Source: UBA7446 sp965656545
GTDB taxonomy: Bacteria > Bacteroidota > Bacteroidia > Flavobacteriales > Flavobacteriaceae
DNA: 64,000 nt
Direction of reading: 5' to 3'
Assembly: GCA_965656545.1 (NCBI GenBank)
Contig: CBFHKZ010000001.1
Coordinates: 124,001 to 188,000 of the forward strand
The notes below the pieces were generated by a model that was given only the letters and a program-made list of their open reading frames with translations, had not been told where the DNA came from and made no database searches. This document shows, piece after piece, positions 15,904 through 24,585 of this stretch (position 1 is the stretch's first letter; each line of letters starts with the position of its first letter). The position numbers were made by a program, and so were the translations under genes.

Positions 15904-15935
15904 CAAATTTACAACATATCATGCCCATTTACAAA
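15904..15935 (-). promoter_or_regulatory. Promoter of ahcY
   Basis: On the minus strand TTTG (15932-15935), a 20-base spacer and TAAATTTG (15904-15911) match the Bacteroidota -33/-7 consensus. It lies inside the start of the divergent phosphopantetheinyl transferase gene. Confidence 0.75.
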
Positions 15936-16535
15936 AAGGACAAGATTTCTTACAACACGTATTTTTTGGTGTGGCAGATAGATGAATCTGAGGATTGGTT
16001 GCGTCAAGATATTTCACTAACCGATATGTGTATCAATAGGTTAGGTGCTATGAAATCCAGTGTACACCGAAAAGGCTTTTTGAGCGTTAGGCATTTGCTC
16101 AAGGCACTTGGATACACCCCAGCCGCATTGCATTATGATGCTTTTGGAAAACCCCATTTAGCTGACGGAAAGTTTATTTCCATTACGCATTCTCATAATT
16201 TTGCTGCAATAGCAGTGGGTGACAACCCCCTTGGTATTGATATCGAAAAAGAACGACCTAAAGTACAGCGCATTGCCCCTAAATTTTTACACAGCTCAGA
16301 ACGTAATTCACAAGAGACAGATCGTTTTAGAACTACACAATGGTGCATAAAAGAAGCCGCCTACAAGGCCTTTGGCAAAAAAGGATTGAGCTTTCTTCAA
16401 CATATTAGAACTACTCAAATGGAAACTGAGCACCCCGTTGCAGCGGTTCATATAAATGGACAAATAATTGAATTAAAAAACTGGATTTATCATTGGCCAC
16501 AATTTTCTTGTGCTGTAGCGCTAAAAACAAGTTAA
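15921..16535 (+). CDS. 4'-phosphopantetheinyl transferase superfamily protein
   Basis: A 204-residue Sfp/AcpT-type protein, which would transfer phosphopantetheine from CoA to carrier proteins. The core motifs are LGIDIEKERPKVQRIAPKF, with the Mg-binding Asp-Glu pair, and WCIKEAAYKAFGKKG, with the conserved Glu/Lys. Preceding these are GKPHLADGKFISITHSHNF. It is divergent from ahcY; their start regions are 50 bases apart and the ahcY promoter overlaps its first codons. The acceptor protein is unknown. One base separates it from pnuC. Confidence 0.93.
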   Translation: MPIYKKDKISYNTYFLVWQIDESEDWLRQDISLTDMCINRLGAMKSSVHRKGFLSVRHLLKALGYTPAALHYDAFGKPHLADGKFISITHSHNFAAIAVGDNPLGIDIEKERPKVQRIAPKFLHSSERNSQETDRFRTTQWCIKEAAYKAFGKKGLSFLQHIRTTQMETEHPVAAVHINGQIIELKNWIYHWPQFSCAVALKTS

Positions 16536-16536
16536 T

Positions 16537-17166
16537 ATGCAAGAGCTTATAGACATTCTTTTTGTCCAGTATACTTCTTATACGTCCTTGGATATTACAC
16601 TCGAAATTACAGCTGTTATTTTCGGTTTTTTAAGTGTTTGGTTTGCCAAGCAGGACAATATTTGGGTATTTCCCACGGGGCTTATTTCTACAGCGATATT
16701 TGTGTACTTGCTCTATAAATGGGTACTGCTAGGAGATATGATGATTAACGCTTACTATTTTGTCATGAGTATCTATGGCTGGTACATATGGACGCGAAAA
16801 GCAAACGATGCCTTTACTCCCATATCGCGTACTACAGCAGCAGAAAAAAAGACCTCCATAATTATTTTTATAGCAACACTCGTCTTTGTTTATGCAATAT
16901 ATGAGTCGGCGGGAAAGTGGAACACCTGGACAGCCTATGTTGATACGCTTACCACAGCTGTATTTTTTGTAGGCATGTGGTTAATGGCACGTAAAAAAAT
17001 TGAAAATTGGATTTTTTGGATTGCAGGTGATGTTATTTCGGTTCCCTTATACCTTTACAAAGGACTCGCTTTTACCTCCGTTCAATACCTTATATTTACA
17101 CTCATTGCCATTTACGGTTATTTAGCATGGAAGAAAACCTTAAACAACACTCAAGCAGCTGTATAA
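16537..17166 (+). CDS. pnuC: PnuC-type nicotinamide riboside transporter
   Basis: A 209-residue membrane protein with about seven hydrophobic segments and PnuC features: WFAKQDNIWVFPTGLIST, then NAYYFVMSIYGWYIW, and near the end WIAGDVISVPLYLYKGL. PnuC carries nicotinamide riboside across the inner membrane by facilitated diffusion, trapped by phosphorylation. The next gene overlaps by 40 bases and encodes a likely riboside kinase, giving a compact NAD salvage pair. Confidence 0.95.
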   Translation: MQELIDILFVQYTSYTSLDITLEITAVIFGFLSVWFAKQDNIWVFPTGLISTAIFVYLLYKWVLLGDMMINAYYFVMSIYGWYIWTRKANDAFTPISRTTAAEKKTSIIIFIATLVFVYAIYESAGKWNTWTAYVDTLTTAVFFVGMWLMARKKIENWIFWIAGDVISVPLYLYKGLAFTSVQYLIFTLIAIYGYLAWKKTLNNTQAAV

Positions 17167-17684
17167 GAGTTGTGTTTTTTGGACCTGAATCTACGGGAAA
17201 AACGACGCTGGCCAAGGCACTGGCAGCAGCCTTTAAAACAAGATGGGTGCCTGAATTTGCACGCGAATATCTCGAAGAAAAACTAACACGAACGGGAGAA
17301 ATATGTACTTCAGAAGATATTTATCCTATTGCTGAAGGGCAAATGAGATTAGAAAATCAAGCACTCCAACAAGCCAATACATTTCTATTTTGTGACACAA
17401 ATTTGCTTTCTACGGAAGTATATGCAAAAGCTTATTTTGATGGCTGGTGTGACACACGCGTTTTAGAAGCAAACAAAGTAAATCACTACGACATATACTT
17501 TTTAACGGATATTGACGTTCCTTTTGAACAAGACTTGTTGCGGGACCGCCCCCATCAACGGCAAGAGATGTTAGCCGCGTTTAAAACTGCGCTAAACGAA
17601 CACAATATTACCTACACCATTTTACACGGTTCCCTTGAGGCACGCATTTTGCAAGTGATGGACTGTTTAAAGCAATATGTATGA
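17127..17684 (+). CDS. NadR-like P-loop ATPase, probable nicotinamide riboside kinase
   Basis: A 185-residue protein with a Walker A motif GPESTGKTTL (about residues 20-29), followed by WVPEFAREYLEEKL and FLFCDTNLLST. This pattern matches the riboside-kinase domain of NadR; the adenylyltransferase and DNA-binding domains of full NadR are absent. It would phosphorylate nicotinamide riboside entering through PnuC. The ATG lies 40 bases inside pnuC, and the gene overlaps the next one by four bases. Confidence 0.88.
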   Translation: MEENLKQHSSSCIRVVFFGPESTGKTTLAKALAAAFKTRWVPEFAREYLEEKLTRTGEICTSEDIYPIAEGQMRLENQALQQANTFLFCDTNLLSTEVYAKAYFDGWCDTRVLEANKVNHYDIYFLTDIDVPFEQDLLRDRPHQRQEMLAAFKTALNEHNITYTILHGSLEARILQVMDCLKQYV

Positions 17685-19201
17685 AACATAGTTTTACGAA
17701 ACAAGATTTAGCACTATTTGAAGATATTGGCATCTCAACAGATGACGTAGCGGCACAACTTACACTTCTAGAAAAAGAAACCAATGCTACCAAACTGAAT
17801 AGGCCAGCCACTCAAGGCGACGGCATACAAGTGTTATCACAACAACAAATGCATGACTATGCCGCAATATTTGATTCGGAAAAGGAGTCTTTTTCACTTG
17901 TGCGTTTTATACCAGCATCGGGGATGGCTACTCGGATGTTTAAATTCTTGCACTACTTTGCCAATCGCTATGATCCCAACAGAGAAACCTTACGTAGCTA
18001 TCTCAATAGAAAAAAGACATACAAACTCGCCGTCTTTTTGGGTGGGCTTGAAAAATTCCCTTTCTACCAAAGTATAAAATCTCAAATAACAGAACTTCAA
18101 AATGGTGCTTTTCAAAAAGATTACAGGTTTCTGTTCATTCAAAAAACAGTGGAGCTACTAAGCACGCTGCCCAAAGCGCTTATTCCTTTTCACAATTATA
18201 AGGGTGATATCCGGAATGCTGCTGAAGAACAGTTGTTTTTTTCAAAGGAATTTATGGTAGCTAACAAATCCATGAACATTCACTTTACCATTCCGCCAGC
18301 ATCAAAAGAAAGCTTTCAGCAGTCACTTTCAAAAAGCGTTGACCAAATAGACGCAACTAACGCTATTCAAACCCATGTTTCTTTTTCTCATCAAAAAAGA
18401 AGTACAGATGCCATAGCTGCCAAGTTAGACAACAGCCCTTATCGCGATCAAGATGGGAATCTTTTTTTCAGGGCGGCAGGCCACGGGGCACTTATCGACA
18501 ACTTAAACGACTTGAAAGAAGCCGTTGTTTTTTTAAGTAATATTGATAATGTTGCTGTTGCAGCTTATCACAAAAAAGCAAGCTTTTACAAAAAAATACT
18601 GGCGGGTGTGCTGCTATCCAAGCTAAAGCAAATCTATAAGTTCAGTCAAGCACTTGAAGAGCAGGGCACAACAGACTTGGATACGATTAAAACATTTGTT
18701 CAGAATCAACTCAATGTGAGTGTTCCCAAAAACCTGTCTGAAGAGGCCTTGCATGCATTCCTGCAACAAAAGCTCAACCGTCCATTACGTGTTTGCGGTA
18801 TGGTTAAAAATGAAGGTGAGCCTGGTGGAGGTCCTTTTTGGGTTGAAAAGTCAGGTCAGACGAGTCTTCAAATTGTTGAGAGTGCACAAGTCAATATGTC
18901 AAATACCGTTCAAAAACATATTTTTAAATCGGGTACGCACTTCAATCCAGTTGACATTGTTTGCGCTACCTATGACCACAAAGGGAACAAATACAATTTG
19001 AAAAATTTTGTAGACAACGACAGTTACTTTGTGGTTGAAAAGTCTTTGAGTGGAGTAGTTATCAAGGCCATGGAACGTCCCGGTTTGTGGAATGGCGGCA
19101 TGGCAGATTGGAACACCATTTTTGTGGAAGTACCCGTCCGTACTTTTAACCCTGTAAAAACAGTAAACGATTTGTTGCGACCCATGCACCAATCGATTTA
19201 A
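17681..19201 (+). CDS. DUF4301 family protein
   Basis: A 506-residue cytosolic protein of the DUF4301 family, found mainly in Bacteroidota. Visible features are FIPASGMATRMFKFLHYF near residue 80, GHGALIDNLNDL near 268, and CGMVKNEGEPGGGPFWVE near 374. The GxGxxxR-like and Gly-rich blocks recall nucleotidyltransferase-fold sugar-nucleotide enzymes, but I would not assign an activity. It overlaps the preceding kinase gene by four bases, so it may be read in the pnuC unit. Confidence 0.85.
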   Translation: MKHSFTKQDLALFEDIGISTDDVAAQLTLLEKETNATKLNRPATQGDGIQVLSQQQMHDYAAIFDSEKESFSLVRFIPASGMATRMFKFLHYFANRYDPNRETLRSYLNRKKTYKLAVFLGGLEKFPFYQSIKSQITELQNGAFQKDYRFLFIQKTVELLSTLPKALIPFHNYKGDIRNAAEEQLFFSKEFMVANKSMNIHFTIPPASKESFQQSLSKSVDQIDATNAIQTHVSFSHQKRSTDAIAAKLDNSPYRDQDGNLFFRAAGHGALIDNLNDLKEAVVFLSNIDNVAVAAYHKKASFYKKILAGVLLSKLKQIYKFSQALEEQGTTDLDTIKTFVQNQLNVSVPKNLSEEALHAFLQQKLNRPLRVCGMVKNEGEPGGGPFWVEKSGQTSLQIVESAQVNMSNTVQKHIFKSGTHFNPVDIVCATYDHKGNKYNLKNFVDNDSYFVVEKSLSGVVIKAMERPGLWNGGMADWNTIFVEVPVRTFNPVKTVNDLLRPMHQSI

Positions 19202-19207
19202 TTGAAC

Positions 19208-19215
19208 TATATTTG
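19208..19215 (+). promoter_or_regulatory. -7 box for the thiamine receptor transcript
   Basis: TATATTTG lies directly before the TPP riboswitch and a few bases after the DUF4301 stop, so the riboswitch heads its own transcript. Confidence 0.6.
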
Positions 19216-19221
19216 TACCAT

Positions 19222-19290
19222 CTCTAGGGGTGCCTAACGGCTGAGATTATACCCATTGAACCTGGGCAGGTAATGCTGCCAAGGAATTTG
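19222..19290 (+). promoter_or_regulatory. TPP (THI-box) riboswitch
   Basis: The leader contains the conserved THI-box order GGGGTGCC, GGCTGAGATTATACCC, TTGAACCTG and GGTAATGCTGCC. This is the thiamine pyrophosphate aptamer, which lowers expression when TPP is plentiful. It lies 50 bases before a TonB-dependent receptor, indicating that this receptor imports thiamine or a precursor. Confidence 0.95.
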
Positions 19291-19340
19291 TTTCACTTAA
19301 AAACCATCGTAAATAATACCCCTTTATTTGCTTTACGCAA

Positions 19341-21548
19341 ATGAAATACATTATTACACTTATGCTTGGTTGTAGCCTGATGGCACAACAAGCAAACACC
19401 ACACAAGACACACTCACAGCAAGTACCGTAGCCTTATCATCCGTTACGGTTAGCGCCCTTAGGGCCAATGAAGATACGCCTATGGCGTTTACCAATATCT
19501 CTGAAGAAGAGTTAAACAAACAAAACTTGGGGAAAGACCTTCCTGTTTTGTTGCGCTTTTTACCCAATGTAGTGACCACTAGCGACGCAGGTGCTGGGGT
19601 TGGATATACTGGAATTAGGGTTCGGGGTAGCGATGCCACGCGCGTTAATGTTACCATTAACGGTATTGCTTATAACGATGCCGAATCGCACGGAACCTTT
19701 TGGGTAAATCTCTCAGATTTTGCCTCTTCTGTTTCCGATTTGCAGTTGCAACGTGGCGTGGGCACATCTACTAATGGAGCTGCTGCTTTTGGCGCCAGTC
19801 TCAACATTAACACAACTGAGCCATCACAGGACGCTTATGCTTTGTTGTCTTCTAGCGCTGGTAGCTTTAATACCTTTAAGAATACGGTCAAGTTTTCAAC
19901 TGGGCTATCCAAAAGCGGATTTGAGTTCAGCGGACGCCTGTCTGGCATAACTTCCGACGGCTATATTGATCGTGCATCATCAAACCTCAAAGGGTATTTT
20001 TTACAGGGAACCTATAGCAGTGTCAATACCAAAATTAAGGCACTGACTTTTGGAGGTCATGAGCGTACGTACCAAGCTTGGTATGGAATTGATCAGGATG
20101 TTTTGAAAAAGAACAGAACCTATAACCCTGCTGGAGAACAGTACGACGAAGCAGGAGTATTGGAAGGCTATTACCATGATCAAGTAGATAATTACAATCA
20201 AGATCACACCCAATTGCATATTGAACAGCGCCTGAGCAACTCGAGCAGGTTGTCCCTAGGGCTGAACTATACCCATGGCTATGGCTACTATCAAGAGTTT
20301 TACGATTTGTGGTATGATCAAAACGTAAGTTTTGGAGGAGATACAGATTACGGCTATTTAAAATTACCACCGCTTTCAATCAACGGGCAAAGCATAACAG
20401 CCACTGAAAACGCAGTGCGTAAGTGGTTAGACAACGATTTTTATGCCGCCAATGTGTTGTATCATTATCAAAAAGGCAAACACAACATTAGCGCTGGTGC
20501 TTATTACAGTTCTTATGAAGGACTACACTTTGGCGAACTTATGTGGGCCAATAGGGCTGATGTGAATCCAGGTCATCGCTTTTATGAAAATACAGCTAAG
20601 AAAAAGGACGGCAATATCTTTTACAAATGGGATGTATCCGTCAATGAAAAATGGCATTTATATGCAGATGCCCAACTTCGCTGGGTAGACTACATGGTTA
20701 GTGGAGAAGTAGCTGGACCTGAACGTTTTACCGTAAACGACGCGCATACATTTTTTAACCCTAAAGCCGGTGTGTTGTATAAACCCAATGCCAACAACCA
20801 ATTTTATATCTCTTTCGCCAAGGCACATAAAGAGCCAAACCGCACAGATTTTGAAAATGGCAGCCCCGTCCCAGAAGCATTAGACGATTTAGAATTTGGA
20901 TGGCGCTGGAAAACAGCAGATGCTTTTTTAAACGCAAATATTTATTTTATGAGCTACAAGAACCAATTGGTGCTCACAGGAGCCATTGACCAAGTGGGCG
21001 CGCCGATCCGTGCCAATTCTGGAGACAGTTACCGCCGTGGCATTGAGCTAGAAGGCGGATGGAACATTACCTCAAATATAAATTGGCAAGCCAACATGGC
21101 ATGGAGTAGAAATAGGAATAGAGATAAGTTCTTTAAACGCGATGGTGTGTTGCAGTCACTGGGGGATACGCAGTTGGCATATTCACCTTCGCTGGTTGCT
21201 TCCCAGCAATTAACGTATGCATCAGACAATTGGTCTGTTTCGTTTGTGAGCAAGTATGTGGGAGAGCAGTATATGGGGAATATAGACGCCGAACTTTCTA
21301 AGCTGGATGGTTATTTGATAAACGACATTCAAGTACAGGCGTTGTTGCTGAATAAGGAAAATGGGCCTAGTCTGAATCTAAACCTGCATTTGCACAATAT
21401 TTTTGATGCGTTGATAAGCTCAAATGGGTATTTCTATACGTATGACGATGATTATTCTGTACCAAATGTTGTGACTACTGTTGAAGGGGTTGGATACTAT
21501 CCACAGGCAGGGCGCCATTTTATGGCCGGACTTACGCTTACCTTTTAA
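19341..21548 (+). CDS. TonB-dependent outer-membrane receptor, probably for thiamine
   Basis: A 735-residue receptor with a signal peptide (cleavage near MAQQ), a plug domain (GIRVRGSDATRVNVTINGI, about 90-110; LQLQRGVGTSTNGAAAFGA), and a C-terminal 22-strand barrel ending in the aromatic strand AGLTLTF. The TPP riboswitch in its leader argues that it takes up thiamine or a related compound across the outer membrane. It overlaps the convergent Rieske-like lipoprotein gene by four bases. Confidence 0.93.
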   Translation: MKYIITLMLGCSLMAQQANTTQDTLTASTVALSSVTVSALRANEDTPMAFTNISEEELNKQNLGKDLPVLLRFLPNVVTTSDAGAGVGYTGIRVRGSDATRVNVTINGIAYNDAESHGTFWVNLSDFASSVSDLQLQRGVGTSTNGAAAFGASLNINTTEPSQDAYALLSSSAGSFNTFKNTVKFSTGLSKSGFEFSGRLSGITSDGYIDRASSNLKGYFLQGTYSSVNTKIKALTFGGHERTYQAWYGIDQDVLKKNRTYNPAGEQYDEAGVLEGYYHDQVDNYNQDHTQLHIEQRLSNSSRLSLGLNYTHGYGYYQEFYDLWYDQNVSFGGDTDYGYLKLPPLSINGQSITATENAVRKWLDNDFYAANVLYHYQKGKHNISAGAYYSSYEGLHFGELMWANRADVNPGHRFYENTAKKKDGNIFYKWDVSVNEKWHLYADAQLRWVDYMVSGEVAGPERFTVNDAHTFFNPKAGVLYKPNANNQFYISFAKAHKEPNRTDFENGSPVPEALDDLEFGWRWKTADAFLNANIYFMSYKNQLVLTGAIDQVGAPIRANSGDSYRRGIELEGGWNITSNINWQANMAWSRNRNRDKFFKRDGVLQSLGDTQLAYSPSLVASQQLTYASDNWSVSFVSKYVGEQYMGNIDAELSKLDGYLINDIQVQALLLNKENGPSLNLNLHLHNIFDALISSNGYFYTYDDDYSVPNVVTTVEGVGYYPQAGRHFMAGLTLTF

Positions 21549-21970
21549 TTATAAATACGTACCACAGTACCACTCTGTTGTACTTTGTAAAATAGCAGGC
21601 TATAGGTAGCCTCTTCTGTAAGGGGTTGGCCTGTGGCCAAGCTATACTGATAGTCTTCACAAGAGCAAGAGGCAGTTGGACTAACCAAACCATCAGTCTG
21701 TAAGGTAGAGCAGCTTTTAAGCTCATGATTTGGGCAACTGGCTTCCCAAGCCATAATGGTATTGCCATTTAAATTATAGAGCAGTAAACCTCTAATGCCG
21801 CCATTAGGCCAATACAGGCTGCCTCCAGCATAGTTTAGATTATCAAAAGCTGGCAATGCTAAATTAATGCTCTGGTCAAAGCTATTTTCAATCAAAAACG
21901 GATTGCGCTCAACAGCTGTCTTTGAGCAGCCCAACAGCACTAAAAAACCAACAAGTACGATGTATTTCAT
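21545..21970 (-). CDS. Lipoprotein with degenerate Rieske-like fold
   Basis: A 141-residue predicted lipoprotein (MKYIVLVGFLVLLGC lipobox). The C-terminal half resembles a Rieske ferredoxin domain: AWEASCPNHELKSC supplies a CxxH-like pair and SCSCEDYQYSLATGQPL corresponds to the second ligand loop. The normal second motif CxxHGxxF lacks its histidine (CEDYQY), so a 2Fe-2S cluster is doubtful. The start at ATG 21968-21970 is chosen because it gives the lipobox. Function unknown; convergent with the thiamine receptor and divergent from greA. Confidence 0.75.
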   Translation of the reverse strand: MKYIVLVGFLVLLGCSKTAVERNPFLIENSFDQSINLALPAFDNLNYAGGSLYWPNGGIRGLLLYNLNGNTIMAWEASCPNHELKSCSTLQTDGLVSPTASCSCEDYQYSLATGQPLTEEATYSLLFYKVQQSGTVVRIYN

Positions 21971-22000
21971 TTTCAGATTATTCAAAATTGAGGAAAATTG

Positions 22001-22008
22001 TATATTTG
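22001..22008 (+). promoter_or_regulatory. -7 box for greA
   Basis: TATATTTG, 46 bases before the greA ATG. The -33 region is not distinct. Confidence 0.5.
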
Positions 22009-22054
22009 TACAAATCCCTTACGAATAAAGGGATTTTTTAACTATACCCCAAAA

Positions 22055-22528
22055 ATGAGTACAGTTTCATATTATACTGCCGAAGGGCTAAAAAAATTAC
22101 GTGACGAGTTAAATCACCTCAAGGACGTAGAGCGTCCTCGCGCTTCACAAGCAATTGGCGAGGCTCGGGACAAAGGCGACTTGAGCGAAAACGCCGAATA
22201 CGATGCTGCCAAAGAAGCACAGGGCATGTTGGAAATGAAAATTTCCAAGATGGAAGAAACCCTTGCCAACGCACGTGTTATTGACGAGTCGCAGTTGGAT
22301 GTTTCTAAAGTATTGGTGCTTTCTAAAGTGCGTATTAAGAACCTTGCCAACAACATGGAGATGAATTATACCCTTGTTGCTGAAAGTGAAGCCGATCTTA
22401 AGTCTGGCAAAATTTCTGTCAGCTCTCCAATTGGCAAAGGTCTATTGGGTAAAGAAGTGGGTGATGTCGCAGAGGTCTCTGTTCCAAACGGTAAAATCAA
22501 GTTTGAAATCTTATCCATTGACCGCTAA
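22055..22528 (+). CDS. greA: Transcription elongation factor GreA
   Basis: A 157-residue GreA, which binds the RNA polymerase secondary channel and stimulates cleavage of backtracked RNA. The N-terminal coiled coil holds the acidic tip region GDLSENAEYDAAKEAQ, and the C-terminal FKBP-like domain contains SPIGKGLLGKEVGD. The start is ATG 22055 (MSTVSYYTAEGLKKL); the longer frame from 21998 has no family support. The stop overlaps the HIT gene start as TAATG, indicating translational coupling. Confidence 0.97.
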   Translation: MSTVSYYTAEGLKKLRDELNHLKDVERPRASQAIGEARDKGDLSENAEYDAAKEAQGMLEMKISKMEETLANARVIDESQLDVSKVLVLSKVRIKNLANNMEMNYTLVAESEADLKSGKISVSSPIGKGLLGKEVGDVAEVSVPNGKIKFEILSIDR

Positions 22529-22923
22529 TGCCGTCTTTATTTAGTCGTATTATCGCTCGTGAACTTCCTGCCTATATTGTGGCTGAAGACGAACAGCACA
22601 TAGCCTTTCTAGACATCAATCCCAATGCACTGGGACATACCCTTTGTGTGCCTAAAAAGGAGGTTGACAAACTTTTTGATTTAAGCACTTCTGAATACCA
22701 AGAGCTGATGATGTTTAGCCGTAGTGTGGCTGCTGCACTCAAACAAGTGGTTACTTGTAAGCGCATCGGATTAACAGTAATTGGCCTAGAAGTACCCCAC
22801 GTTCATGTTCATCTGATTCCTTTAAATTATATGGCAGATGCAACATTTAAAAAGAAGGTTGCGCCGTCAAAAGAAGAGATGCAAACGTTAACCCAGCAAA
22901 TTAGCTCTGCTTTTAAGCAATAG
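22528..22923 (+). CDS. HIT family nucleotide-binding hydrolase
   Basis: A 131-residue HIT protein (HinT/Fhit branch) that hydrolyses adenosine phosphoramidates or related nucleotides. The histidine triad HVHVHLIP is near residue 91, and FSRIIARELPAYIVAED is a typical N-terminus. It is translationally coupled to greA and overlaps the 3' end of the convergent histidine kinase by 11 bases. Confidence 0.95.
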   Translation: MPSLFSRIIARELPAYIVAEDEQHIAFLDINPNALGHTLCVPKKEVDKLFDLSTSEYQELMMFSRSVAAALKQVVTCKRIGLTVIGLEVPHVHVHLIPLNYMADATFKKKVAPSKEEMQTLTQQISSAFKQ

Positions 22924-24073
22924 GTAATTGTATCTCAAAGCAGGTGCCCGAGGCAGAACTGTTAACCAGTCTTAGTTTTCCACCGTGATATTGTGCTACA
23001 ATGCGTTTTGCGAGAGCAAGACCAAGACCCCAACCCCGTTTTTTTGTTGTTACGCCAGCTTCAAATACCGAGCGGTGTAGTTTTTTAGGAATTCCACTTC
23101 CGCTATCTTGAATGGATATAAGCGCAGCCTTATCCCATGACAATTCAATGCTGATTTTTCCTTTTCCACGAATGGCATCTATGCTGTTTTTAATGAGGTT
23201 TTCCAAGACCCAACTCATCAGCTCGGCATTGATGCTCACTTCTTTTTCTTCGCCAATCAAATGTAACTCTAGCGTAATATCCTTGGGCATACGTATCTGC
23301 ATATACTCTGTTATGTCTTGAATAACAGCGCTTATTTTTGTTTTATCCCTGTTTGGAAGCGATCCAATTTTGGAAAAGCGCGCACTGATGGTTTCCAAGC
23401 GTGTTACGTCCCTTTTTATTTGGTTTAACATTTTTGGGTCTACATCTTCTTCTAATATGGCAAGCCAACCCAGCAAAGATGAAATAGGCGTTCCCAATTG
23501 GTGCGCTGTCTCCTTGGCCATGCCTGTCCATAGCTTGTTTTCAACTGCTTGCCGATTGGTTTTGTAGTAGGCGTAAACCAGCCCGCCTATAAATATGACA
23601 ATCAATAAAAAAGCAAAAGGGTAGTACCTTAATTGATAGATGAGATTCGACCTGCCGTAATACATTTTTTGATACAAACTGTCTTTGTATGTGATGTCTA
23701 TTGGGGCGTGCACCGCGCCAAATTCCTCTTTGAGCTTTTGGATATAACCCAATGAATCTTGAGCGAGTTTTCGTTGGTTGATATTGTTGGAAAACAGCAA
23801 GTTGTTTTGGTCGTCAACAACAATCATAGGAATGCTGTTTTCAGCAGTTAATATCTGAAATGTCAGTGGGTCAATAGGGTTGTCAAGATCTTTATTGGAA
23901 GCCAGTTTTTGTTGTGCTAACCCCCAAAGCTCCATCTGTTGTTTCTCGTCATCTTCTATGCGCTGAATCAACCTATAGGTGTTCCAAAGTGTTATGCCCG
24001 CAAAGCCAAACGCCATTAAAAACCCTGCCAATCGGATTAGTCGCGGATATGCCGTTAATGTATTAGCACTCAT
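22913..24073 (-). CDS. Membrane sensor histidine kinase
   Basis: A 386-residue kinase with two transmembrane segments (about 12-30 and 152-170) enclosing a ~120-residue periplasmic sensor (PMIVVDDQNNLLFSNN suggests a PAS-like fold). The phospho-acceptor is H191 in KETAHQLGTPISSLLGW. The ATP-binding domain carries NLIKNSIDAI, DSGSGIP and GWGLGLALAKRI boxes. No response regulator lies next to it, so it is an orphan here. The HQLGTP version of the H-box is common in Bacteroidota. Confidence 0.93.
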   Translation of the reverse strand: MSANTLTAYPRLIRLAGFLMAFGFAGITLWNTYRLIQRIEDDEKQQMELWGLAQQKLASNKDLDNPIDPLTFQILTAENSIPMIVVDDQNNLLFSNNINQRKLAQDSLGYIQKLKEEFGAVHAPIDITYKDSLYQKMYYGRSNLIYQLRYYPFAFLLIVIFIGGLVYAYYKTNRQAVENKLWTGMAKETAHQLGTPISSLLGWLAILEEDVDPKMLNQIKRDVTRLETISARFSKIGSLPNRDKTKISAVIQDITEYMQIRMPKDITLELHLIGEEKEVSINAELMSWVLENLIKNSIDAIRGKGKISIELSWDKAALISIQDSGSGIPKKLHRSVFEAGVTTKKRGWGLGLALAKRIVAQYHGGKLRLVNSSASGTCFEIQLPIA

Positions 24074-24218
24074 GCCTACGAATATAGTGTAATTTCAACG
24101 TTTAGATTATCTGCAAATTGAGTAGATTTGTATTAAATTCATCTTGATTTTTAGTTTCAACCATTTTTTAGGGAATAGAAAAAGTCAATAGGAGTTCATT
24201 AATAACATTAACCGAAGC

Positions 24219-24581
24219 ATGGAAATTACAGGAAAAATCAAACAAATTGACGAGACGAAAGAATATGGATCCAATGGGTTTCAAAAACGCGAACTGGTAC
24301 TAACGACCGAAGAGCAATATCCACAGCATATTTTGATTGAATTTGTGCAAGACAAGTGCAACATACTCAACGCATACAATGTGGGTCAGCGCGTTAAAGT
24401 AGGTATTAATATTCGAGGTCGCGAATGGCAAAGTCCACAAGGTGAAATCAAGTATTTTAATTCTATTCAAGGATGGCGCATAGATGCTGTTGATGAGGCT
24501 TCAGCACCACCGCCGGCCGCACCACCATTCGAAACCATGCCTGAGACCGATAAAGAAACGCCAGACGACCTGCCGTTCTAA
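24219..24581 (+). CDS. DUF3127 OB-fold protein with SSB-like acidic tip
   Basis: A 120-residue protein of the DUF3127 family, restricted mostly to Bacteroidota. The core (1-90) has MEITGKIKQIDETKEYGS and VKVGINIRGREWQSPQGEIK, and looks like an OB-fold. A Pro-rich linker leads to the final residues PDDLPF, the same motif that ends the SSB protein in this window. That suggests contact with the SSB-partner network in DNA replication or repair, but this is inference. It is followed closely by aat. Confidence 0.85.
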   Translation: MEITGKIKQIDETKEYGSNGFQKRELVLTTEEQYPQHILIEFVQDKCNILNAYNVGQRVKVGINIRGREWQSPQGEIKYFNSIQGWRIDAVDEASAPPPAAPPFETMPETDKETPDDLPF

Positions 24582-24585
24582 CAAC

